Assembly: GCA_001795115.1 (NCBI GenBank)
Contig: MGNI01000146.1
Span: forward strand, 27,804 to 33,545
Length of the DNA: 5,742 nucleotides
Reading direction: 5' to 3'
DNA from: Chloroflexi bacterium RBG_16_48_8
Lineage (GTDB): Bacteria > Chloroflexota > Anaerolineae > Anaerolineales > E44-bin32
Shown: positions 1 to 5,262 of the stretch, in pieces
Numbering within the stretch: the stretch's first letter is position 1
Layout of the letters: every line of letters begins with the position of its first letter
Notes under the pieces: model-generated
Seen by the model: only the letters and a program-made list of their open reading frames with translations
Told to the model about the DNA's origin: nothing
Database searches by the model: none
Position numbers and translations under genes: made by a program

Positions 1-21
1 GCAATATTCAATTAATCCAAA

Positions 22-504
22 TTAAACTTGTCCCAACTTTCGATCTTCAATCAAATCGCTCCAATTGCTGTGTGAAGAATGTGGCCATTCTTCTGGCAGA
101 TTGACATAACGATGTTTGACTGGATTCCAATGGATATATCGGATACATCGAACGAATTCTTTCTCACTTCGAATGACACGATCCCAAAAACCAGACTGCC
201 AATAGTGAAGGGAATCACTCAAACCATGGGCTTTCTTGATATTCAATGTGAAATTCCGCTTAAAACTGTGCATTATCGAGCTGAAGTTACTAGCATCATT
301 TTCTGGCTTTATCAACCAGTGAAAGTGATCAGGCAAGATCACATACGCAATAAGCTCAAAGGGATGGAATTTCTGAACAAGTTTAATGGTTTCCCAAAAA
401 AACCTAATAGAAATGGGTTCAATAAAGTCTGATCTGCGATCTTTGGTGACAACTGTTATGAATACAATTGAATCGGGAACATAATATCGGCGTATATTGG
501 ACAT
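22..504 (-). CDS. REP-associated tyrosine transposase (RAYT, Y1/HUH family)
   Basis: Predicted single-strand DNA nuclease/transposase of the Y1 HUH superfamily, 160 residues, a usual RAYT length. The metal-binding HUH motif is His60-Phe-His62 in LPDHFHWLI. The likely catalytic tyrosine is Tyr123 in RYIHWNPVKH, the conserved Y-I-x-x-N-P context of RAYTs. Other family hallmarks are WQSGFWDRVIRSE (102-114) and PEEWPHSS (137-144). No frameshift or missing motif is visible, so it looks intact. I chose the ATG at 502-504 because AGGGGG lies 8 bases upstream (513-518). A longer reading from a GTG at 579 would take its first residues from the repeat DNA and is not credible. Known RAYTs bind and cut REP hairpins at GTAG-type tetranucleotides. 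Such repeats begin 40 bp upstream, so the gene is probably the source or handler of this array (inference). It is probably a single-copy domesticated gene rather than a classical IS, since no IS200/IS605-like ends or accessory gene are seen. Confidence 0.93.
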   Translation of the reverse strand: MSNIRRYYVPDSIVFITVVTKDRRSDFIEPISIRFFWETIKLVQKFHPFELIAYVILPDHFHWLIKPENDASNFSSIMHSFKRNFTLNIKKAHGLSDSLHYWQSGFWDRVIRSEKEFVRCIRYIHWNPVKHRYVNLPEEWPHSSHSNWSDLIEDRKLGQV

Positions 505-512
505 GTCGTTTT

Positions 513-518
513 CCCCCT
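513..518 (-). promoter_or_regulatory. Ribosome binding site of the RAYT gene
   Basis: AGGGGG on the minus strand, 8 bases before the ATG at 504. It decides the start codon against the longer GTG-initiated frame, whose extra 25 residues come partly from the adjacent repeat. Confidence 0.7.
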
Positions 519-544
519 GATATCCAAATGAGGTGTATGGATTT

Positions 545-663
545 GTAGGGCGGGTTTCTATACCCCCAATGCGCCTCACCCTCCATCACCATTGTAGGGC
601 GGGTTTCCATACCTGCCCGACAGACCAAATCTACGTTCAGGCGAGATTGGAATCTCGCCCTAC
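545..663. repeat. Composite REP/BIME-like repeat, copy 1
   Basis: 119-bp unit of two modules, each opening with GTAGGGCG and closing with a form of its inverse. Module a (545-584) opens with GTAGGGCGGG and closes with a degraded inverse (CTCACCCTCC). ATCACCATT (585-593) separates it from module b (594-663), which opens with GTAGGGCG (594-601) and closes with exact CGCCCTAC (656-663). Module b contains two hairpins. One has arms 598-604 and 611-617 (GGCGGGT / ACCTGCC, one G-T wobble) and loop TTCCAT, directly after GTAG 594-597. The other is a perfect 9-bp inverted repeat (640-648 / 651-659), followed on the minus strand by the GTAG of 660-663 at its foot. A GTAG at the hairpin foot is the signature of REP elements handled by RAYT proteins. 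Confidence 0.88.
640..659. repeat. Perfect REP hairpin (copy 1)
   Basis: GGCGAGATT and its exact reverse complement AATCTCGCC are separated by GG, giving a 9-bp stem. The minus-strand foot is GTAG (660-663). No T-run follows on either strand, so this is not a typical intrinsic terminator. Confidence 0.9.
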
Positions 664-709
664 ATCTTTTTACCTACGTAGGGCGGGTTTCTATACCCCA
701 ATGCGTCTC

Positions 710-732
710 GCCCTGCATCACCATTGCAGGGC
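710..732. repeat. Hairpin across the module a/b boundary (copy 2)
   Basis: GCCCTGCA (710-717) and TGCAGGGC (725-732) form a perfect 8-bp inverted repeat around the loop TCACCAT. The equivalent in copy 1 pairs imperfectly, with a C-T mismatch inside the stem and a mismatch at its outer end. The stem straddles the junction of modules a and b. Confidence 0.75.
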
Positions 733-771
733 AGGTTTCCATACCCACCCGGCAGACCAAATCTACATTCA

Positions 772-791
772 GGCGAGATTGGAATCTCGCC
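772..791. repeat. Perfect REP hairpin (copy 2), next to a stop codon
   Basis: Same 9-bp perfect inverted repeat as in copy 1 (772-780 / 783-791, GG loop). In the minus-strand transcript it begins immediately after the TAG stop (792-794) of the upstream gene. It would form a 3' hairpin on that mRNA and could slow 3' exonuclease decay. There is no U-tract, so rho-independent termination is unlikely. Confidence 0.85.
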
Positions 792-1781
792 CTAACCTCC
801 AGAGCTACCCTGACAACCCACATTTGTATCTGATTTTGATGTCTTGTTTCCTGCGTTATCTCGAACCTCCACAGTGGTATTGATTGGCGTATCTGGTCCG
901 ATAGCATCCAAAATCAATGCACCGTAGTATGTTCCCGAAAACGGACCATAAGGAGATGTATAACTAGGTGAACCTGTTAAATCCTTCGTTGATGTATTCG
1001 CAATCAATCGAACATATCCATTGCCATCGCCATAAGGTGATCCCGTAGAACCAATTCCATATGAAACATAGGGATCTGAAATATCTGCGGAGGTGACTTT
1101 CACCTCACACTGATTCTCACCAACCCTACTATAGGTAACAAAGACACTCATTGAAGGAGCCGATACATCCGGCAATGGTGTGTTAGTAGGGGTAGGAGTA
1201 TTTGATGGCGTCGGCGTTATCGTGGGTGTAGGCGTATCGGAGGGTGTCGGCGTGTTGGAAGGCGTCGGCGTGATCGATGGTGTAAATGTGGCTGTAGGCG
1301 GACGTGGCGTCCTTATCTTTGTTGGCGTGGGCGGGATACGGGTCCAGGTTGGTGTTGGAGTTATCGTTGGAGTCAGAGTCCTGGTCGGGGTTCTTGTTGC
1401 GGTTGCAGTGCGTGTATTCGTGACTGTAGGTTCCAATGAGGGACTAGGGGTAGGGGTTGCGGTATCCATGGGTACAAAGGCTGTTGCAGTTGGAACGAGC
1501 TCCTCCGTTGGAATGACGGATAATTCTACAGGAAGACCTAAATCACGGAAGACATCTTCGATGATCTGCAATCTCATAACCCCGATGGTTTCCATCAAAG
1601 ATCTCGAGCCATAATCCGCCTCGAGTCGTGAACGTAAGCTCATGGATAATGGCAGCAGCTTGGGCCATTCGAGAATGATCAAAGTCACCGCACCAACCAC
1701 CAAGATGACCAATAGCAGGATTAAAATGTTCTCGAATTGAAACGGACGCCTTCTTTCGCTGATTTCGTCCATCTGAGCCAC
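792..1781 (-). CDS. Membrane-anchored surface protein with Thr-Pro linker (distal paralog)
   Basis: 329 residues, function unknown. A short basic N-terminus (RRR at 10-12) and one hydrophobic helix (about 19-37) predict an N-in anchor with the rest outside the cell. Residues 48-100 form a membrane-proximal region closely resembling that of the preceding gene (shared L-x-A-x-YG, DVF-x-D-x-x-LP and VPTAT). A Thr/Pro/Ser linker (97-204) contains a tandem 18-residue duplication. The C-terminal region (205-329) resembles a beta-sandwich, ending in a VEVRDNAGNKTSKSD strand typical of Ig-like folds, with Cys225 and Cys323 as a possible disulfide. The first codon is GTG, close to AGGAAGG. An ATG nine bases later (1772) has better spacing from AAGGGG and may be the true start. 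The 128-bp gap before it (1782-1909) holds no clear promoter or terminator. The stop TAG lies in the edge of a REP-like repeat, so the original C-terminus may have been altered. Confidence 0.85.
   Translation of the reverse strand: MAQMDEISERRRPFQFENILILLLVILVVGAVTLIILEWPKLLPLSMSLRSRLEADYGSRSLMETIGVMRLQIIEDVFRDLGLPVELSVIPTEELVPTATAFVPMDTATPTPSPSLEPTVTNTRTATATRTPTRTLTPTITPTPTWTRIPPTPTKIRTPRPPTATFTPSITPTPSNTPTPSDTPTPTITPTPSNTPTPTNTPLPDVSAPSMSVFVTYSRVGENQCEVKVTSADISDPYVSYGIGSTGSPYGDGNGYVRLIANTSTKDLTGSPSYTSPYGPFSGTYYGALILDAIGPDTPINTTVEVRDNAGNKTSKSDTNVGCQGSSGG
1167..1274 (-). repeat. 54-bp tandem duplication encoding the Thr-Pro linker
   Basis: Two adjacent 54-bp units encode residues 170-187 and 188-205. 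Both begin ITPTPSNTPTP and then diverge (SDTPTPT against TNTPLPD). The surrounding linker (about 1170-1493) is a looser series of TPT/TPS motifs. Such tracts give stiff extended spacers between a membrane anchor and an outer domain and change length readily by slippage or recombination. Confidence 0.7.
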
Positions 1782-1909
1782 CCCTTCCTAGTTGGAGCGA
1801 AAAGCTTCCTCTAACGACATTGCGTTTAATTAACCCCCAAAGTCTAAAAGAAGTGTCGGTGAATTCAATTCATTGGCTATGTTGGTGGGGAGAAAGATGG
1901 GATTGGCTT

Positions 1910-3106
1910 CTAATCACACTTACCACAACAAGCGGGCATTGTATACTGGCCGAGGTAGTAACAAGTACCATTACCCTCATTATCCTGTGCCTTTGCAAAA
2001 AGGTTGATTTTGAAAGGCTCTGGATCAGGCGATGCCCAATTGGGATCTATACTTATCACAATAGACCCAGAATAACAGCCGTCCCATCCTCCTTCATTTG
2101 TCGGGCCACCACTACACAGAGTCAATGGACTGGAATAGATGTAATCCGTCGTATAGCCCTCAACATTATACTTTAGTTTTACCCAGGCTATACCACTCGA
2201 AGGAGCAGTATCCACTACTCTAAGATCATCGACTACAATGGTCAAGGAGCATACATCAAGATCCCCCTCGGGAGGGTCCATGTTACCTTCGCTGATCTGG
2301 GGAGGTTCAGTATCCTTTGTTTCTTCTTTCGTAATCGGATCACAGCGAGTCGAATTTACAGACGCTGTCACCGCCCCGCTATCTAAGTGCCAGGTCAACG
2401 GTTCTCCATTAAATTCAACTTGGAAACTCATATCTAATTTTCCTGGCACGAATAGTACGGGTTGGCCGCGATCCTTAGAATCTGGTATGAATTTATTCTC
2501 CTCACCAATTGGAATCCCCACTTCGAATGAATTGCGATTCTCATACCCGAAGAAGGCTGTGAAGGATCCTCCGCCGTTATCCTTAACACAACCTAACAGC
2601 GGCATGACCTTATCACGTTTTGGAGTTGCAGTGGGAACGACTTTTGAAGCTGTGGCAGTCGGGGTTTGGATGGGTGTCTGGGTATTTTCTGGCAGTTTAG
2701 TTGGCGTACTTATTGGATGGAGCACTGCTGTGGGGATTGTGGTGTGGAAAGGTTCAGCGGTGATGGTAAATTGCGGAGTCGAGGTCCATTCAAGAACACC
2801 TGCCCTCAGTGTTGCGGTAGGAACCGGTCCTCGTAATGCGATCTCAAGACCGGTCATTGCATCCGCTGGTAGCTCAGAATCTGAAAATACATCGCCAAAG
2901 ATGGCAAGTTTTAAGGATTTAAAGGATTGGTTAAAGGAATCGGGACCATAATTTGCTAAGAGAGATGTTTGTAAACCTGCGAAAAGTTTAAATTGTGCTC
3001 CAAGCGAGGAACCCACCCATAGAGCGGCAATGACCCAAAGAAATAATACGGGAAGGAAAAATACAAAGGCATTTACGATCCATGTGCGTCCTGCCTTTGA
3101 TTCCAC
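1910..3106 (-). CDS. Membrane-anchored two-domain surface protein (proximal paralog)
   Basis: 398 residues, function unknown. An N-terminal hydrophobic helix (about 10-33) anchors it. Residues 45-97 are the same membrane-proximal motif as in the next gene. A Thr/Pro-containing linker (about 93-163) is shorter and less repetitive than its paralog's. Two extracytoplasmic domains follow. The first (about 167-258) runs from GCVKDNGGGSFTAFFGYEN through DRGQPVLFVPG to EFNGEPLTWHL and ends with CDP. I recall this pattern as a recurrent beta-rich domain in uncharacterised bacterial surface proteins but cannot name the family. The second (about 266-390) looks like an Ig-type sandwich, beginning DTEPPQIS and containing AKAQDNEGNGTCYYLG. 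Cysteines at 286, 331, 344, 382, 393, 394 and 397 suggest disulfides. Start is GTG with GGAGG 8 bases upstream. The first 34 bp overlap the cyclase gene, indicating translational coupling. No LPXTG-like signal or C-terminal anchor is present. Confidence 0.9.
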   Translation of the reverse strand: MESKAGRTWIVNAFVFFLPVLFLWVIAALWVGSSLGAQFKLFAGLQTSLLANYGPDSFNQSFKSLKLAIFGDVFSDSELPADAMTGLEIALRGPVPTATLRAGVLEWTSTPQFTITAEPFHTTIPTAVLHPISTPTKLPENTQTPIQTPTATASKVVPTATPKRDKVMPLLGCVKDNGGGSFTAFFGYENRNSFEVGIPIGEENKFIPDSKDRGQPVLFVPGKLDMSFQVEFNGEPLTWHLDSGAVTASVNSTRCDPITKEETKDTEPPQISEGNMDPPEGDLDVCSLTIVVDDLRVVDTAPSSGIAWVKLKYNVEGYTTDYIYSSPLTLCSGGPTNEGGWDGCYSGSIVISIDPNWASPDPEPFKINLFAKAQDNEGNGTCYYLGQYTMPACCGKCD

Positions 3107-4974
3107 GACGAATTCCTCCGTATCCTCTCATCTAAAAGTCTCGTCCGGCGACCATTTACTTCATAAACAGTGATACTTACATTAGAATGTCGTAGACGAG
3201 CTTTCCCGAAACGACCAAATTTAAACTGTTGGCGAGCTTCGGAAAGGAGGTTATATGTCGTCTCAGATAGAAGGAGGGCTCCTCGTCCCATCTCTCGACA
3301 TATTTCCTGTACGCTCCGAGCTTCCTGTACAATATCGCCAATCACAGCGAAACGCAATTGAGACATTTCTCCTATTCCGCCAGCGATCACTGAGCCTGTC
3401 GTGATACCCAACCATATTTCAAGTGCTGGCAAACCTTTCGTTGATCGGTGGCTATTCCAGCGCTCAACGAAACTCAGAATTTCCAGACTCGCATGTGTAG
3501 CATACAACGCGCTCTCTTCGGGGTTGGAAGGATATGGAAGAATTCCAAAAAACGCAATTAATATATCACCGTCAAATTGGCTGATTTCTCCACCATGTTG
3601 GTGGATGATTGGGAGTATTGCTGAGTAACAGTCGTTTAAGGTTTTCAAAATGGGTTTCGGATCTGAATATTCTGTACCATGGACAAAACTGCTCAGATCA
3701 GCAGCCATGATCGTAGCTTCAAAGATCGTTGGTTCATCCGATTTCCCCTCAACGTCGAGTTTAGCCTGCTTTGTGGGTTCCGATCCTGGTTGCAAGAGCC
3801 CGGTATTGGATGAGTGTGGAAAACCCTCTCTCAATCCTTTAACCATTGAATTGAATGATTGGGCAAGAATACCAATTTCATCGCTGGTGCGTATTTTTAC
3901 AAAAGTGTCCAGATTCCCCGCAGCTACTTGTGCTGAAGCCTCTGCAATCTCCACGATAGGACGTGTGATGGTGTTGGATAGAAGCAGACCGATAGCAACA
4001 ACGAGCACCAGTGCGACAGCGCCATATCTTGCCACTGTGAACACATTCTCAAGCAGCGCGCCCTCTACGGGAGTCTGACGAAGAGAGATCCCCATAATCC
4101 CCAAATCGGATGTCCCTTGACGGGCCTGAAATTTGGTCAAGATTTCAGTATAAGTTGAACCGGATACGTTGATATTGCGAATCAAATTCTGGTCTGCGGT
4201 TGCGGATAGGGCTGCATTCAGATGGGATGGAGAAAGGACAAGGGATTCTGTCGATTGAGGTTCGAGTGAAGAATTGAGAAGTATTCCAGATCCAATTTCG
4301 TAAATACTGATATTCGCGCCTGCCTCGTCACTGACCCGAGAAGCCACATTTTCAAGGTAAATCCCGACAAGCGCTGCTCCAATAACCCCACCTTGGTTAT
4401 CGCGTAAAGGCCCCCCTATGAATAACACACTGGGCTCAAGATCAACAATCGTGATTTTTTCAAGTCCTACTGCCTTATCCCCAATTGCGTCGCTTTCACC
4501 AGTCAATACCCGAATTACGAAATCCCAATCCTGATAAATTGTTTCTCCTTTGAGAACTTCATAATCACCAGCTGGACCACCAGGGCGATGACGAATTGCT
4601 AAAAGGCTGATAGCTTGATTGTCAAGAATAACAGCCACATCCACACCAGAATTAATCACAAGCGGGAGAATCCGAGCACGTAGCTCTTCTGCATTTTGTA
4701 AGGCCGCAGCTTGAGAGACTCCCTCGGTGTTGGCCATGAGACGTTCAACTTCTATTAAATCAACTTCGACGCGGACAACCGCATCTGTCGCTTGCTGACC
4801 ACTATCTGCTAATTGTCTTAAAAATTGGGATTCTTCCGTCTGCTTTAGCAATTGATTAACCAAGACGGCGGCTCCCAAGCCAAGTGTGAGGGCCAGGAAA
4901 ATAAAGGGTAGCGTGATTTTCCAACGCAAACTAAATCGCACCCGTTTTTTCAACCGCTGTCTATCTTGCTTCAT
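3073..4974 (-). CDS. CACHE-HAMP receptor with class III nucleotide cyclase-like domain
   Basis: 633-residue membrane receptor. Order: basic N-terminus, TM1 (about 20-40), a roughly 270-residue extracytoplasmic sensor compatible with a double CACHE domain (FIGGPLRDNQGGVIGAALVGIYLENVAS-type core at 185-212), TM2 (about 312-333), HAMP (about 334-385, TRPI at 337-340, DEIGIL at 365-370), a low-complexity linker (386-415), and a class III cyclase domain (about 418-606). Metal aspartates are retained: Asp426 in IMAADLSSF and Asp470 in FDGDILIAFFG. However, the adenine-selecting Lys position is Gln466. The motif normally ending G-D-x-V-N-x-A-x-R reads IGDIVQEARS (545-554), so the transition-state Asn is Gln550, the Arg position is Ser554 (Arg553 is one place early), and the second purine-selecting position is Ala543. 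Family knowledge predicts ATP or GTP cyclisation, but the substitutions make weak or lost activity plausible. The ATG has GGTGG (4984-4988) 9 bases upstream. It lies between a small membrane protein and two surface proteins. Confidence 0.93.
   Translation of the reverse strand: MKQDRQRLKKRVRFSLRWKITLPFIFLALTLGLGAAVLVNQLLKQTEESQFLRQLADSGQQATDAVVRVEVDLIEVERLMANTEGVSQAAALQNAEELRARILPLVINSGVDVAVILDNQAISLLAIRHRPGGPAGDYEVLKGETIYQDWDFVIRVLTGESDAIGDKAVGLEKITIVDLEPSVLFIGGPLRDNQGGVIGAALVGIYLENVASRVSDEAGANISIYEIGSGILLNSSLEPQSTESLVLSPSHLNAALSATADQNLIRNINVSGSTYTEILTKFQARQGTSDLGIMGISLRQTPVEGALLENVFTVARYGAVALVLVVAIGLLLSNTITRPIVEIAEASAQVAAGNLDTFVKIRTSDEIGILAQSFNSMVKGLREGFPHSSNTGLLQPGSEPTKQAKLDVEGKSDEPTIFEATIMAADLSSFVHGTEYSDPKPILKTLNDCYSAILPIIHQHGGEISQFDGDILIAFFGILPYPSNPEESALYATHASLEILSFVERWNSHRSTKGLPALEIWLGITTGSVIAGGIGEMSQLRFAVIGDIVQEARSVQEICREMGRGALLLSETTYNLLSEARQQFKFGRFGKARLRHSNVSITVYEVNGRRTRLLDERIRRNSSWNQRQDAHGS
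3115..3119 (-). promoter_or_regulatory. Ribosome binding site inside the cyclase gene
   Basis: Perfect GGAGG on the minus strand, 8 bases before the GTG at 3106 and inside the 3' end of the cyclase gene. It fixes the start of the following surface-protein gene and supports the 34-bp gene overlap. Confidence 0.75.
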
Positions 4975-5004
4975 CCCAATGATCCACCAATGAATAAAAA
5001 TTGA

Positions 5005-5226
5005 CTAACGCAAGAAAAGGGAAAGTACAATCAGCAGAGTCACAAAACTTCCTGCCAGGATACCAATTCTTTTTAGATCCTCAATAACATAGGTGTAATC
5101 CGGTTGAAAATCATCCTTTGTGCGGATCCACTTTTGCCGAGGGTTTACGGATGACTGACTGCTTGATGCAGATTGCATCGAGGTTGATCCATCCCTTATT
5201 CGTTTCTTTCTTGATTTCTTGCTCAC
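5005..5226 (-). CDS. Small tail-anchored membrane protein, unknown function
   Basis: 73 residues. The N-terminal third is strongly basic (KKSRKKRIR at 3-11), followed by a Ser/Gln-rich stretch (13-26) and then DDFQPDYTYVIEDLKR (38-53). One hydrophobic helix (about 54-72) sits at the very C-terminus and ends in a single Arg, so most of the protein should lie in the cytoplasm. I recognise no family. The gene is supported by a well-placed GGAGAG (5234-5239), 7 bases before a GTG start, and by its tight position 36 bp after the sortase stop and 30 bp before the cyclase start. It could be a small partner of the sortase or of the cyclase receptor (inference). Reading the C-terminal helix as a sorting signal is unlikely, since there is no LPXTG-like motif before it and only one basic residue after it. 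Confidence 0.78.
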   Translation of the reverse strand: MSKKSRKKRIRDGSTSMQSASSSQSSVNPRQKWIRTKDDFQPDYTYVIEDLKRIGILAGSFVTLLIVLSLFLR

Positions 5227-5233
5227 TTAGGTT

Positions 5234-5239
5234 CTCTCC
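5234..5239 (-). promoter_or_regulatory. Ribosome binding site of the small membrane protein
   Basis: GGAGAG on the minus strand, 7 bases before the GTG at 5226. It is the main reason to accept a GTG start for this short gene. Confidence 0.65.
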
Positions 5240-5262
5240 ACTGTTTCTATTAAATTCGATTT

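Larger units (their letters stand above)
678..795. repeat. Composite REP/BIME-like repeat, copy 2
   Basis: 118-bp direct repeat of the unit at 545-663, 14 bp beyond it. Module a (678-725 with its spacer) differs from copy 1 by three substitutions and one missing C. Module b (726-795) matches copy 1 at 63 of 70 positions by my count. Tetranucleotide feet have drifted: GTAG at 678, GCAG at 726, and TTAG instead of GTAG at the outer minus-strand end (792-795). The last three bases of that foot are the stop codon of the neighbouring surface-protein gene. The spacer 664-677 between copies has no evident structure. Confidence 0.88.

Noticed and set aside
79..432. Plus-strand frame of 117 aa antisense to the RAYT
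   Set aside because: The minus-strand frame contains all RAYT motifs, so this is a shadow.
505..579. N-terminal extension of the RAYT gene to a GTG at 579
   Set aside because: Its first residues (GIETRPT) are a translation of the repeat DNA, and the internal ATG at 504 has a good AGGGGG at the right spacing.
640..791. Intrinsic terminators at the perfect hairpins
   Set aside because: Neither hairpin is followed by a T-run on either strand, so they fit REP elements better than terminators.
545..795. CRISPR array
   Set aside because: Only two long copies with internal inverted repeats, no set of uniform short repeats with unique spacers, and no cas gene.
533..907. Open frames on both strands across the repeat region (116 aa plus, 77 aa minus)
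   Set aside because: They consist of translated repeat sequence (RVSIPP, ETRPT) plus an antisense or out-of-frame part of the surface-protein gene, with no family resemblance.
1180..1614. Plus-strand frame rich in Gly-Val (144 aa)
   Set aside because: It is the complement of the Thr-Pro linker; GVGV is the antisense reading of TPTP codons.
1782..1909. Promoter or terminator in the gap before the last surface-protein gene
   Set aside because: AT-rich stretches and a small TGAATTCA palindrome are present, but no convincing -35/-10 pair or stem with T-tract could be placed.
2238..2951. Plus-strand frame of 237 aa
   Set aside because: Antisense to a better-supported gene with anchor, linker and domains; its own translation shows no recognisable domain, and its Gly-Val patches mirror the linker.
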